A stretch of 64,000 nt of DNA, from the NCBI RefSeq assembly GCF_003003795.1, contig NZ_PVWK01000081.1, positions 26,551 through 90,550 of the forward strand. Reading direction: 5' to 3'. The DNA comes from Stenomitos frigidus ULC18 (GTDB lineage Bacteria > Cyanobacteriota > Cyanobacteriia > Leptolyngbyales > Leptolyngbyaceae). Position 1 is the first letter of the stretch; every line of letters begins with the position of its first letter. The translations under genes were made by a program, and so were the position numbers. The notes under the pieces were generated by a model, which searched no databases, had not been told where the DNA came from, and worked only from the letters and a program-made list of their open reading frames with translations. Shown here in pieces: positions 47,411 through 56,950 of the stretch.

Positions 47411-48928
47411 ATGAAACGTTTTTCACCTCAGTTTAAGTATCATTCACTTCGGCGTTACAGCACAATTGGGGGCATGGGTTTGCTGCTCCTGGTTGGTGGC
47501 TTGGCGCTGAGACCAGCACTGAAGTCAAACGCTGACGTACCTCAAGTGTTGGCTGGTAGCGATCGCGAAAAAAGTCAAGCAAAAGCGGCTTTTAGGGTTG
47601 AGCAACGGCAGGAACAAAGCCGTCAAATTCGTCCTGAAAACTTTGCGCTCGATCGCTATCCTGTCACCAACAAGAACGAAAAATACTGGCGAAACCTGCT
47701 CTGGACAACGGCAGTTGTGCAGCCTCAGGAAGACTTTGTTGCCAGCACGATTGAGCAAATACTGTCGATGGCTCTGCGCCCAAAGCTATCGGATGCGCAA
47801 AAACGCACGATCGATATGGCGGTACGGGTTGGCACACAGCTTTACTTGAGCGATCCCAATCGTTACGTCAGCCTGGGAGAACGGTTTCAGCAAACCATCG
47901 ATCGCAGCCCTGATCCGGAATGGGTGGCAATGTCACTCTCTGGCCTGGCCAGAGGTGGCTTATCACCAGAGCAAATCCAGGCACTAGTAGGGCGGGTGAA
48001 AGCGCGGTTTCCCAACTGGTCTGCGAACGTTTCGTTGCAGACAACGCTACGCGAAATGGCAGAGTTAATCTCGCCTGGTACTGTGCCACCGCTGGGAGAC
48101 TTGCTCAATTGGACGATCGCGCCCAAACAGGTACAACTGTATGTGCTCTGCCAGCAAGATCGAGATGTGCTGTGTCAAACGGTGCTCAAAGATGGCAATG
48201 GTGCCTTTGTTCGCCAGCAAGACGGCCAGCTTTGGTCGGTGCCACTGCTGCTGCGATCGATCCACGGCCTGAGCTGGAATTTCATTCGTGGTGAAACGCC
48301 TCAGGGCATTTACCGCATGGAAGGTGTGGTGCCTCAGCCGGATGATGAGTTTTTCAGAGCGTATGGTCAATTTCCATTAGTCAAACTGTTTGTACCCTTT
48401 GAGCCGGGTGCCAAACAGTTTGTACCCGGAAAAGCGGGTGCCTTTAGAGGCACACTAGCAGACTATAGACGCTTGCTGCCACCCTCCTGGCGGAACTACT
48501 GGGCGATTCAGGAAAGCTTCTGGGCTGGCAAAAGTGGGCGATCGTACTTCCGTATTCACGGTACGGGCGAATCGCCTGACTTCTTTAGTGGCAAAGACAG
48601 AAATCCTGACATCTACAACTGGAATCCGACCATTGGCTGTCTGTCGGCTTTGGAGCTGTATAACGAACAAGGGCAACTGCTTCAGGCCGATATGCCTAAA
48701 CTGTTGAATGCTCTCCAAGCCATCGGTGGTCAGAGCTTTTCAGGCTATGTGGTTGTAATAGATTTGCCAGGAAAGGCCCGCACGCCGATCGCCCTCGACG
48801 CGATCGAAGCCGCTTTACGGGGTGGCAAGCTCACGCTCAGCACGACTCGCCAACGGCATACACTGCCGACTAAATCTGCCAAGGCTCTGGCAATGGCTAC
48901 CTCCCAGTCACTCAAGGCCGATCGCTAG
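47411..48928 (+). CDS. L,D-transpeptidase-like exported protein
   Basis: A 505-residue protein with an N-terminal basic stretch and one hydrophobic segment (residues ~20-35, IGGMGLLLLVGGLAL). The C-terminal part has GETPQGIYRMEGV, then a His in YFRIHGTGESPD and a Cys in PTIGCLSALELYN, spaced as in YkuD/L,D-transpeptidases (HxG...S/TxGCl). Such enzymes cross-link peptidoglycan; activity here is inferred. The TAG stop at 48926-48928 is followed in frame by 51 further sense codons that read as a Pro/Ser/Thr-rich tail. Confidence 0.75.
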   Translation: MKRFSPQFKYHSLRRYSTIGGMGLLLLVGGLALRPALKSNADVPQVLAGSDREKSQAKAAFRVEQRQEQSRQIRPENFALDRYPVTNKNEKYWRNLLWTTAVVQPQEDFVASTIEQILSMALRPKLSDAQKRTIDMAVRVGTQLYLSDPNRYVSLGERFQQTIDRSPDPEWVAMSLSGLARGGLSPEQIQALVGRVKARFPNWSANVSLQTTLREMAELISPGTVPPLGDLLNWTIAPKQVQLYVLCQQDRDVLCQTVLKDGNGAFVRQQDGQLWSVPLLLRSIHGLSWNFIRGETPQGIYRMEGVVPQPDDEFFRAYGQFPLVKLFVPFEPGAKQFVPGKAGAFRGTLADYRRLLPPSWRNYWAIQESFWAGKSGRSYFRIHGTGESPDFFSGKDRNPDIYNWNPTIGCLSALELYNEQGQLLQADMPKLLNALQAIGGQSFSGYVVVIDLPGKARTPIALDAIEAALRGGKLTLSTTRQRHTLPTKSAKALAMATSQSLKADR

Positions 48929-49084
48929 GCAACTGCTGCAACCATCCAAAAAGATGTACAGCCAACTGTGCCGTCGAGCCCCAATTCATTGTCGGTTAAC
49001 ACATCGGTGGCGAGTCCAAGCCCATCTGCCACACCTCAACCAGAGATTAACCCCTCAACGCGACCATTGCCGCTTGCTTATTGA
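48929..49084 (+). other. Readable in-frame extension beyond the amber stop
   Basis: After TAG the frame stays open for 51 codons to a TGA at 49082-49084. It reads IQKDVQPTVPSSPNSLSV, then VASPSPSATPQPEINPSTRP. The Pro/Ser/Thr-rich make-up looks like a surface or linker tail, not random noise. The stop may be a recent nonsense change, a sequencing error, or a read-through codon. Confidence 0.5.
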
Positions 49085-49122
49085 GGGCCGTTTGCTCATT
49101 GAGTGAAGGGGGCATTTTTATG

Positions 49123-49154
49123 CTGTAGGGATGTTAACTGTAACCTCCCTACAG
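49123..49154. repeat. Inverted repeat after the L,D-transpeptidase-like gene
   Basis: CTGTAGGGA (49123-49131) and TCCCTACAG (49146-49154) pair across a 14-base loop. No strong T run follows on either strand, so terminator function is uncertain. Confidence 0.6.
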
Positions 49155-49363
49155 CCTGCCGACCACACGTTTGAGAGACAGCTACCGAATGCTTGGACGC
49201 ACTTTTATGGCACACAAGCGACTGCTCAAACAGCCTTTGCTTGTGAAGCTAGCTGGATACTCTCAAAGAGGCACCATCCCAAACGATATGCGTGTTCACT
49301 TTCGCCTCTTCTCTCTACGTCTTATAATCAGTTTTCTGGGTTTCTTGTACGAAGGTGGGCTGA

Positions 49364-49849
49364 TTGGCAGTACTTGTAGCATCCCTTTGGGTCAGCGCTG
49401 ACGATTGGTGGGGGCTAACTTGGCGATTACTGTTAGCGTCTCTGATTGGTGGGGCGATCGGCTTGAACCGCCAGATGGCTGGCAAAACGGGTGGCTTGAG
49501 AACACACATGCTCGTGAGTTTGGGAGCCGCACTGTTTGTCGTGATTACCACGATCGGCGGCACGGCTCATCCCGATGCTGTTAGCCGTGCGGTTCAAGGT
49601 GTGGCAACAGGCGTTGGTTTTTTAGGCGCTGGCGAGATTGTGCATCAATCACGGGCAAAGCCGGGTAAACCAGCGGTGAAAGGCTTAACGTCCGCCGCCG
49701 CAATCTGGGCGACAGCGGCACTGGGAATGTCAGCCAGCGTTGGTTTCTGGCAACTTAGCTTGATTGGTACACTGCTGGTACTGCTCACGTTGAGTGGTGC
49801 AAAGTGGCTCGAAAAATTTGTACCTGTGACTCGTAATGAGGAAAATTGA
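49364..49849 (+). CDS. MgtC/SapB family membrane protein
   Basis: A 161-residue protein starting at TTG 49364 with GAAGGTG upstream. The MgtC signature is SLIGGAIGLNRQMAGKTGGL followed by RTHMLVSLGAALFVVI (about residues 26-60), with further helices GVGFLGAGEIVHQ and a C-terminal hydrophobic segment. It has 4-5 helices and lacks the extra C-terminal ACT-like domain of Salmonella MgtC. Functions in the family are disputed (magnesium stress or ATP synthase control); no ion specificity can be read here. Confidence 0.88.
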   Translation: MAVLVASLWVSADDWWGLTWRLLLASLIGGAIGLNRQMAGKTGGLRTHMLVSLGAALFVVITTIGGTAHPDAVSRAVQGVATGVGFLGAGEIVHQSRAKPGKPAVKGLTSAAAIWATAALGMSASVGFWQLSLIGTLLVLLTLSGAKWLEKFVPVTRNEEN

Positions 49850-49885
49850 TATCAATTTAAACGCGCTTCAGAACCATTAGCTATC

Positions 49886-49913
49886 GTAGGGGCGTTTCGC
49901 GAAACGCCCCTAC
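49886..49913. repeat. Perfect 28-base palindrome
   Basis: GTAGGGGCGTTTCG and its exact reverse complement CGAAACGCCCCTAC stand back to back with no spacer, between mgtC and the glycosyltransferase gene. A degraded relative lies at about 53785-53825. Similar elements are widespread as dispersed repeats in cyanobacterial genomes (from general knowledge). Confidence 0.85.
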
Positions 49914-50083
49914 CGAAGATCTGCCACGATCGCAATTTAATTTGGTATGAGCAGCAAGGAGTGCGTTCGGCTGGCAGCGGACCAATGATTTTAAGTGATG
50001 CCCTCAACGGCCTCCTTCCCCAACGACTAACAACTAACCATTAGCAACTAACAACGGCCCTCCTCTGCCTCTAAAATCTCTAC

Positions 50084-51781
50084 ATGCTTCGCAAACCCCT
50101 GCCCTGGAATAACCCAAGTCATTCATCGATCGTCGCACTGTGGATTGATCGGCTCTGGATGCTGGGGCTATTCGTGACAGCAGGGATTCTGCTTGGCCTA
50201 AATTTGGGCAACTTACCGCTGCGAGACTGGGATGAAGGCACAGTGGCACAGGTTGCGCGGGACATCTGGCGATCGCCACCCGGTTCATTGGTCTGGTTGC
50301 ATCCAACGCTAGCGGGTGAGCCGTATTTTAATAAACCACCCCTGATGCACTGGTTGATGGCGCTGACCTTTCGGTTCGGTGGCGTGAATGAATGGATGGC
50401 GCGGTTGCCTGGGGCCACGCTGACCGCGCTCTCAGTACCGCTGCTGTATGGCATTGGGCGGCACTTGTTCTCCCAGCGAACGCCTGCGATTTTTACAGCG
50501 CTGGTTTACTTAACACTACTGCCTGTCGTGAGGCATGGTCGTTTGGCAATGCTGGATGGAGCTGTGCTGTACTTCTTTCTGTTGTTAATCGTCTGTTTAT
50601 TACGGACACGGCGAGATTTGCGCTGGGGCTTGGGCGTTGGCATTGCCTTTGGACTACTCTGCTTGACGAAAGGCATCGTAGCGCTGTTGTTGGGCGCGAT
50701 CGCGATCGCCTTTATCCTTTGGGATACCCCTCGTTTGCTGACCTCTGGCTACGTTTGGGTTGGTGTGCTGTTGGGTAGTGCCCCTGTTGTCGCCTGGTAC
50801 TGGGCGCAGTGGTTGTACTACGGTCAGCCGTTTTTGACGATCGGCCTATTCAGCCAATCGCTCGATCGGGTAGTTGTTCCCGTCGAGGGAAACCGGGGCG
50901 AACCCTGGTACTATCTACTCGAAATTTTGAAATATAGCGCACCCTGGCTACTGTTCTTCCCGCAGGGCTTGAAGCTGGCATGGGAAAACCGGAATTTGAG
51001 TTGGGCAAAGCTCATTTTGGTGTGGGCATCAGGCTATCTTCTGGTTATTTCCTTTATGAGTACAAAATTGCCCTGGTATGTTCTGCCTGTTTATCCAGCC
51101 TTCGCGATCGCGGTCGGTGCCTATCTTTCTGACGTTTGGCAACCTTCCGATGTCCTGTGGCTCCATCAACCCAAGCGTCGCCGCTACCCGATCGCCTGGA
51201 TCGCGATCTTGAGCTTGCTTGCGATCGCGGGTTGGGTGAGCAGTTTCTATTTCAGCATTCTCAGTCCCCAGCCTCAACCGGGCTTACCCGTCATTTTGGG
51301 AGCGGTTGCACTGACGCTGACTGCCGCGATCGTCCTGCTCTGGCGAAGCGATTCGCAGTTTATGCTGGTCTTGTTCTGGGGCATGTATGTCTCACTGCTG
51401 CTCTTTGTAGCCTCGCCCTACTGGCTGTGGGAACTGGAAGAATCGTATCCAGTGAAGCCTGTTGCAGCGCTTGTTCGGCAAAATACCCCTCCCGATGCGA
51501 CGGTTTGGACACTCTATCCCTATGGCCGTCCCTCGCTTAACTTCTACAGCGATCGGCGCATGATCCAAAGCGCTGCCAATAGCAACCAGCTTCCCGCCGC
51601 GTTCCAGGACTACTGGCAACACGATCCCCATCCGTATCTACTGGTAGAACAAGCGACCCTGACGAAGTTGGCTTTGCCCTTTGTGAAGCCGTTGGGGACT
51701 GTCGAAAATTGGGTTTTACTCACGCGGCAAGCGGCTATCTTAGAGAGCGAAAACGCTCGTACCAATTTACCGCTAAAGTAA
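50084..51781 (+). CDS. ArnT-type membrane glycosyltransferase (first of tandem pair)
   Basis: A 565-residue membrane protein with 10-12 hydrophobic helices. The first lumenal loop holds LRDWDEGTVAQVARDIWRSP (Asp-Glu catalytic pair) followed by YFNKPPLMHWLMAL, the pattern of undecaprenyl-phosphate-sugar-dependent transferases. The C-terminal ~110 residues include a soluble segment (DATVWTLYPYGRPSLNFYSD). The acceptor is unknown. A second, related gene starts 42 bases after its stop on the same strand, suggesting a two-gene unit. CAACTAA heptads lie at 50015-50060, just upstream. Confidence 0.87.
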   Translation: MLRKPLPWNNPSHSSIVALWIDRLWMLGLFVTAGILLGLNLGNLPLRDWDEGTVAQVARDIWRSPPGSLVWLHPTLAGEPYFNKPPLMHWLMALTFRFGGVNEWMARLPGATLTALSVPLLYGIGRHLFSQRTPAIFTALVYLTLLPVVRHGRLAMLDGAVLYFFLLLIVCLLRTRRDLRWGLGVGIAFGLLCLTKGIVALLLGAIAIAFILWDTPRLLTSGYVWVGVLLGSAPVVAWYWAQWLYYGQPFLTIGLFSQSLDRVVVPVEGNRGEPWYYLLEILKYSAPWLLFFPQGLKLAWENRNLSWAKLILVWASGYLLVISFMSTKLPWYVLPVYPAFAIAVGAYLSDVWQPSDVLWLHQPKRRRYPIAWIAILSLLAIAGWVSSFYFSILSPQPQPGLPVILGAVALTLTAAIVLLWRSDSQFMLVLFWGMYVSLLLFVASPYWLWELEESYPVKPVAALVRQNTPPDATVWTLYPYGRPSLNFYSDRRMIQSAANSNQLPAAFQDYWQHDPHPYLLVEQATLTKLALPFVKPLGTVENWVLLTRQAAILESENARTNLPLK

Positions 51782-51823
51782 GGTCGGAACTAAAGCGAGA
51801 TACGGAACTGAAAGGTAAAGCGC

Positions 51824-53680
51824 ATGAGTTTGAACGTTGCTCGCGTTACTCAGCCGATGCAGCACTATTGGCAGAAGTATCCCATGCTTGCCTGGGCAGT
51901 ACCGCTACTCTGGCTGCTGGCGATCGCGGGTATCACGCTGTTCTGGCAGGTTGGCAGCATTGGGCTCATTGACGAAACTGAACCCCTTTTTGTCGAAGCC
52001 TCACGACAAATGGCGTTTACTGGCGACTGGATTACACCCGCTTTTGATGGTGAACCACGGTTTGATAAGCCGCCGTTAATTTATTGGTTGATGGTCTTTG
52101 CCTTTCAAGGCTTTGGCATCAATGAGTTTGCGGCTCGTCTGCCATCTGTACTCTCAGCCTTGGCGATCGTCCTCTTCTGTTTCTATACGCTGCAACGTTA
52201 CGGTGACGTAGGAGGGAAAAGAGAGGGGAGAGGGGAGAGGGGAGAGGAGCCAGAATTAACTCAAAACTTAGAACTCTCTCACTCAGCGGCGCAAAGCGCG
52301 ACTCAAAACGCTCTTCCCCACCTCACACCCTCACACCTTGCCGCCTGGCTTGGTGCAACGATGCTGCTTCTCAACCCCAATACCTTTTTTTGGGGACGTA
52401 CAGGCTACTCCGATATGCTGCTCACGGCGTGCCTTGGTAGTTCGCTGCTAGCGTTTTTTCTCGGCTATGCTCAGACCGATCGTCCGATTCAGCAGAAGCG
52501 CTGGTATTTTGCCTTCTATGTGCTGATGGCGTTGGCTGTGCTTACTAAGGGGCCGATCGGTATTCTATTGCCAGGTCTCATCATCGGCTGCTTTTTGCTG
52601 TATGTCGGCAATGGCAGAGAGGTGTTGAGGGAGGTGCGGCTGGTGAGGGGTGGACTGGTGGTGCTAGTCATCTCGTTGCCCTGGTATGTGCTGGTAACGC
52701 TAGCAAACGGCGAAGCCTTCATTGATTCCTTTTTTGGTTATCACAACATTGAGCGCTTCACGCAGGTTGTCAATCATCATGCGGGGCCGTGGTACTTTCA
52801 TCTGCTGATCATTCTGGTTGGCTTTTTGCCCTGGTCAGCCTTTTTGCCAGCCGCGATCGCCCATGTTAAGCCACTACAACGCCGCTATTGGCAGGCTCAG
52901 CCGCGCCTTCAGCAACTCGGTCTGTTTGCCTTTTTCTGGTTTGTGGTGATTTTAGGGTTCTTCACGATCGCCACGACCAAGTACTTTAGCTACACGTTAC
53001 CGTTGATGCCCGCTGCTGCCATTCTAGTAGCGCTGCTCTGGACGGATTACATCACACGACCGCAGCTTCGCAAGCAGCCTGGCTTCCGTATGAGCGGTGT
53101 CTTAAATACACTGTTGCTGCTGGTAGTGATGGCTGCGATCGTCTACTGTCCTACTTGGTTAGACGATGATCCCTGGATGCCCAACCTCGGGCTACGCATT
53201 CAAGCAGCAGGACTGCCTGTCATGGGTGGGGTAGTTTGGGGCCTGACGGTAATTGTCGCGATCGGGCTACTGCTATGGCGCAGTCGTTGGCTATGGCTGG
53301 CTAACCTACTCGGCTTTCTCGCGTTTTTAATCTTGGTCGCGCACCCGTTTGTGCTGATTGCCGATGCTGAGCGACAGTTACCTCTACGGCAGCTTGCCCA
53401 GGTGGCGTTGCAGACGAAACAGCCAACCGAAGATCTGTTGATGCTTGGGTTCAAAAAGCCGAGTCTGGTGTTTTATACTCGCCAGCACGTGACCTACTTG
53501 ACTCAGCCTGCTCAAGTCGCGAACTATCTTCAAGCTCAACCGACCGATCGCACTGGTGCACTGATCATTGCTGGAGCGAAACCGCTACGGGAATCGGGGC
53601 TACAACCCACTCAATACCAAGTCATCGGTAACGCTGGAGTCTATCGCCTGGTACGGGCGATACGAGGCAGATCTAGCTAA
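51824..53680 (+). CDS. ArnT-type membrane glycosyltransferase (second of tandem pair)
   Basis: A 618-residue protein with the same design as its neighbour. The loop motif is LIDETEPLFVEASRQM followed by FDKPPLIYWLMVFAFQ. Residues ~127-167 are a low-complexity insert (GKREGRGERGEEPELTQ, then AAQSATQ) from DNA repeats, between the first membrane part and LAAWLGATMLLLNPNTFFW. The two genes probably arose by duplication, though they differ widely. Substrates are unknown. Confidence 0.87.
   Translation: MSLNVARVTQPMQHYWQKYPMLAWAVPLLWLLAIAGITLFWQVGSIGLIDETEPLFVEASRQMAFTGDWITPAFDGEPRFDKPPLIYWLMVFAFQGFGINEFAARLPSVLSALAIVLFCFYTLQRYGDVGGKREGRGERGEEPELTQNLELSHSAAQSATQNALPHLTPSHLAAWLGATMLLLNPNTFFWGRTGYSDMLLTACLGSSLLAFFLGYAQTDRPIQQKRWYFAFYVLMALAVLTKGPIGILLPGLIIGCFLLYVGNGREVLREVRLVRGGLVVLVISLPWYVLVTLANGEAFIDSFFGYHNIERFTQVVNHHAGPWYFHLLIILVGFLPWSAFLPAAIAHVKPLQRRYWQAQPRLQQLGLFAFFWFVVILGFFTIATTKYFSYTLPLMPAAAILVALLWTDYITRPQLRKQPGFRMSGVLNTLLLLVVMAAIVYCPTWLDDDPWMPNLGLRIQAAGLPVMGGVVWGLTVIVAIGLLLWRSRWLWLANLLGFLAFLILVAHPFVLIADAERQLPLRQLAQVALQTKQPTEDLLMLGFKKPSLVFYTRQHVTYLTQPAQVANYLQAQPTDRTGALIIAGAKPLRESGLQPTQYQVIGNAGVYRLVRAIRGRSS
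52205..52335 (+). repeat. In-frame repeat insert in the second glycosyltransferase gene
   Basis: GGGAGAG units (52222-52247) are followed by CTCAAAA (52260-52267, 52302-52308) and a copy of the GCGGCGCAAAGCGC element (52284-52305). The same modules in the same order occur in priA. Confidence 0.85.
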
Positions 53681-53851
53681 TGTCGCAATGCTGCTACCCT
53701 ACAACGGCAAATCAGGTTGGCATCATGAGTGGGCATTGCTAGACCTGGGGTTAGTTTGAGAACGCCTACTTCTGTAGAAACGTTATGGCCTGCGACAGGC
53801 AAGGAACGCGAAACGTCCCTCCTAAATGCATCCCTCCAATTAGCAGCGCCC

Positions 53852-54166
53852 ATGACTGAGCCAGCATCCGAACAGCATCATGTGTACATTGCGCTCTGTG
53901 CTGACGGCTCGCTTTACACAGGCTACAGCAAAAACGTTGAGCAACGGCTCAAAACCCACAACAAGGGTAAAGGCGGACGCTACACACGGGCCCATCGTCC
54001 TCTAAAGCTTTTGGCATCCTGGTCTTTGCAAACGAAAACAGAGGCGTTACGAGTAGAATACGCCATCAAGCAGTTAACCCGACAGCAAAAGCTTGCCCTA
54101 GCAGAGGGTACGCAGACTTTTGGATGGCTCTCTGCAGCTCTACCGAAGCCAGGGCATGAAATGTAG
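53852..54166 (+). CDS. GIY-YIG family nuclease-like protein
   Basis: A 104-residue protein from ATG 53852 (the frame is open further upstream but through degraded repeat). The GIY-YIG core is VYIALCADGSLYTGYSKNVE (Tyr...Thr-Gly-Tyr), then RLKTHNKGKGGRYTRAHRP with the conserved Arg, and a Glu in TEALRVEYAIKQLTRQQK. It matches the UPF0213/YhbQ group. Targets are unknown. Confidence 0.88.
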   Translation: MTEPASEQHHVYIALCADGSLYTGYSKNVEQRLKTHNKGKGGRYTRAHRPLKLLASWSLQTKTEALRVEYAIKQLTRQQKLALAEGTQTFGWLSAALPKPGHEM

Positions 54167-54596
54167 CGAAACTTCTGGTCTTTTTGCTGCATGCCTTCGC
54201 AGGGCGACGACTCGATCGAAGCTCTATGACCTCAATCAAAGCAGTACTACAAAGTGCGGAAATAGCACGAATAATTCAAACAACTCTAATAATTAGCGCT
54301 TTCAAGCAGCGGAGCCTATGGGTAGCATGCAATGGCATTAGGTGAAGTGAACCAGGCAATCAAAGCCAGACCACAGTTATCGAAGAGTACCCTTTAAGGG
54401 TGAACGGAGTAAGAACCAGCGGTAGGACTTACGAGTAAGGCTAAGAAAGACTAGTTAATAGATTTAAATACAGCGACGTACAGCCGCAAGAACAAAAGAC
54501 TAAATGAACCGCACTTGACGCCCCGACATCCCCAGCTTTCTCTCATTCTGCTTGAAAAAAAGCAAGAGACAGAGGTCGTCTACAGCGCAGACATAG
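54167..54596. other. Intergenic region between the GIY-YIG gene and nblA, possible structured RNA remnant
   Basis: About 430 bases without a convincing gene. A GC-moderate stretch (about 54310-54500) contains an ACCCTTTAAGGGT palindrome (54389-54401) and several short complementary pieces. It might be part of a structured RNA or a decayed group II intron, but I could not align it to one. Confidence 0.3.
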
Positions 54597-54794
54597 CTAC
54601 TGGAACTGAGGACCCGACTCCAATCCCCACTGGTGCTTCAGAAAGTGCTTGTACATATTCTCACGCAGCACCATCTGCTCATACAGCTTGACGAGGAAAT
54701 CTTGAGCCTGTTCACGGCTCATGTTCTGCACTTGGGATTCAAAGGAACGGATACTGAATTGCTGCTCCAAAGACAGGTCAACAGGTTGGTTCAT
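54597..54794 (-). CDS. nblA: Phycobilisome degradation protein NblA
   Basis: A 65-residue NblA from ATG 54794 (GGAG at 54799-54802; a longer frame from 54842 lacks a site). The body SLEQQFSIRSFESQVQNMSR followed by AQDFLVKLYEQMVLRENMY and the C-terminal KHFLKHQWG are family features. NblA is an adapter that brings Clp protease to phycobiliproteins under nitrogen or sulfur starvation. A TATAAG -10 box lies near 54875 on the minus strand. The region upstream has a TACCCC/GGGGTA inverted repeat (54953-54967). Confidence 0.92.
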   Translation of the reverse strand: MNQPVDLSLEQQFSIRSFESQVQNMSREQAQDFLVKLYEQMVLRENMYKHFLKHQWGLESGPQFQ

Positions 54795-55544
54795 ATTCGA
54801 CTCCAGATTGAGAGAGTGTATTCTGACGTTTCCCTTCTCCAATTGCTCGGATGGGAGGGAGCGATCGCAGATTCCTCTTATAGTTGCCTAAGAAAAGAAA
54901 TCTCTTGTCGCCTTGTATTACAGAATATAACAACTATTTGACAAAAAGCACATACCCCTCTTGGGGTAATCTTTGATGCAACCGCTCTATCAAAAGCGTT
55001 GAAGTGCTTTCAGCAAACTCAGACCTTTAGTAGAGATGGATCTAGTACCTTAGCTGTGGCATAGACCAGACATAAATTGATCGGCGCTCGTGTCTGCGTC
55101 ATCACTACTAGTCGATTAATCGTTAGCAATGGGTAATCAGCGGTACACCTTTGTCACTTGACCCACTATCAAGGCTGGAGAAGGACGTACCTGCAACGGC
55201 TTGGAGGGATGACGATCGCCCAACGTAGTCGCTTGCATTTACAACGTTGAGCCACAGTGCTAACAGATTCGTTGATCGAGAAAAGATTATCTGTAATCAA
55301 AACGACTTTATGAGCTAACAACAGGCAAAGACTTCAAACCAACGTTCTGCAAGGTTTTCCAAATACCCGATAAAAAAAGTCGGGTATGTTTGACTGGTTT
55401 TGTAACCCGTGTTACCATCATTCGAGTTTGGTAGTTACACTTGGCTCTATACCTTCGTATTGTTTCTGTTTCACATTTCTTCTGCCTCACACTGTCTTCT
55501 GCTTTATCACACTGTCCTCTGCCTTAAATAAAGAGATTCTGACC
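54795..55544. other. Intergenic region between nblA and thrC
   Basis: About 750 bases between divergent genes. It holds an inverted repeat TACCCC-TCTT-GGGGTA (54953-54967), the nblA -10 box near 54875, and a hairpin TACCCGA/TCGGGTA (55365-55386) upstream of thrC. No gene was seen. Confidence 0.45.
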
Positions 55545-56846
55545 ATGACTCAGGCAACTCAACTGCAAACCAAATCTGCTGCGACCTTTCGTGCTCTCAA
55601 ATGTAAAGAGTGCGGTGAAGAGTACGAACTGAAGGCAATGCACGTTTGCGAGTTTTGCTTTGGTCCATTGGAGGTCGCTTATGACTACGATGCACTCCGA
55701 AGAGCAGTAACCCGTGAAAGCATTCAGGCAGGCCCTCACTCCATTTGGCGCTACCGTCCCTTTCTACCGGTTGAAACCAATCAGCCAATCGATGTTGGTA
55801 CGGGGCTAACACCATTAGTGCAGGCAAACCGCCTGGCTCGTCGACTTGGTTTGAAAAAGCTGTACATCAAGAATGATGCCGTCAACATGCCCACCCTCAG
55901 CTTCAAGGATCGGGTGGTATCAGTCGCATTGACACGGGCAAAAGAGCTGGGTTTCACAACGGTCTCATGTGCCAGCACGGGCAATCTGGCAAACTCAACG
56001 GCAGCGATCGCGGCACATGCAGGTTTAGACTGTTGCGTCTTTATCCCCGCCGATCTAGAAGCCGGTAAAGTAATGGGCACGTTAATCTACAGCCCCACAG
56101 TGATGGCGGTACAGGGCAATTATGACCAGGTAAATCGTCTCTGCTCCGAAGTGGCGAATACGCATGGTTGGGGCTTTGTGAACATCAATCTGCGTCCCTA
56201 CTACTCCGAAGGGTCTAAAACACTGGGCTACGAAGTGGCAGAGCAATTGGGCTGGCAGTTGCCTGACCACATTGTCGCTCCGTTGGCATCCGGTTCTCTC
56301 TTCACCAAGATTTATAAGGGCTTCCGAGAGTTTGTTGATGTCGGGTTAGTCGCTGATAAGCACGTTCGCTTTAGCGGTGCACAAGCGGAAGGCTGCTCTC
56401 CTATTGCTCAGGCGTACCGGGAAGGACGAGACTTTGTGACGCCTGTGAAGCCCAGCACGATCGCTAAATCGCTGGCGATCGGCAACCCAGCGGATGGTGT
56501 GTACGCGATCGATATTGCCCGCAAAACCAACGGCAACATTGAATCCGTCAACGATGCTGAAATCATTGCAGGCATTAAGCTCCTGGCAGAGACCGAAGGC
56601 ATCTTTACCGAAACGGCTGGTGGCACTACAGTTGCTGTCTTGCAGAAGCTGGTGGAAGCGGGCAAAATTGACCCTGACGAAACCACAGTTGTTTACATCA
56701 CGGGCAACGGTCTGAAGACTCAAGAAGCGGTACAAGGTTACGTTGGTGAGCCCCTCACGATCGAGCCCAAGCTGGACAGCTTCGAACGGGCGCTGGAACG
56801 CTCTCGTACGCTGGAGCGCCTGGAATGGCAGCAAGCATTAGTTTAA
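55545..56846 (+). CDS. thrC: Threonine synthase
   Basis: A 433-residue ThrC from ATG 55545 (AAGAG site; a longer frame starts at 55386 without support). An N-terminal four-Cys zinc-ribbon-like motif (Cys20, Cys23, Cys35, Cys38) precedes the fold-type II PLP domain with the Schiff-base Lys121 in MPTLSFKDRVVS. ASTGNLANSTAAIAAHAG is also present. The enzyme makes threonine from O-phosphohomoserine. A MoaD/CysO-like gene and an ACT-domain gene follow closely. Confidence 0.95.
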   Translation: MTQATQLQTKSAATFRALKCKECGEEYELKAMHVCEFCFGPLEVAYDYDALRRAVTRESIQAGPHSIWRYRPFLPVETNQPIDVGTGLTPLVQANRLARRLGLKKLYIKNDAVNMPTLSFKDRVVSVALTRAKELGFTTVSCASTGNLANSTAAIAAHAGLDCCVFIPADLEAGKVMGTLIYSPTVMAVQGNYDQVNRLCSEVANTHGWGFVNINLRPYYSEGSKTLGYEVAEQLGWQLPDHIVAPLASGSLFTKIYKGFREFVDVGLVADKHVRFSGAQAEGCSPIAQAYREGRDFVTPVKPSTIAKSLAIGNPADGVYAIDIARKTNGNIESVNDAEIIAGIKLLAETEGIFTETAGGTTVAVLQKLVEAGKIDPDETTVVYITGNGLKTQEAVQGYVGEPLTIEPKLDSFERALERSRTLERLEWQQALV

Positions 56847-56950
56847 GGACGAAACTAAGGGCTGAAGGCTAAGAAGACTGAAGCAGCTATTTATCCCTTC
56901 GCCCTTGTGCTCTTTTATCCTTTATCATTCATCCTTTATCCTTTCGAACC
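56845..56950 (+). repeat. TTTATCC-type heptads between thrC and the sulfur carrier gene
   Basis: Seven-base units of the ATCCTTT type (56919-56945) stand between the two genes. They resemble the CTTTAGC family elsewhere in the window. Confidence 0.65.

Noticed and set aside
49131..49401. Two overlapping small + strand frames before mgtC
   Set aside because: Neither has a ribosome site or recognisable domain; the mgtC frame itself is well supported from TTG 49364.
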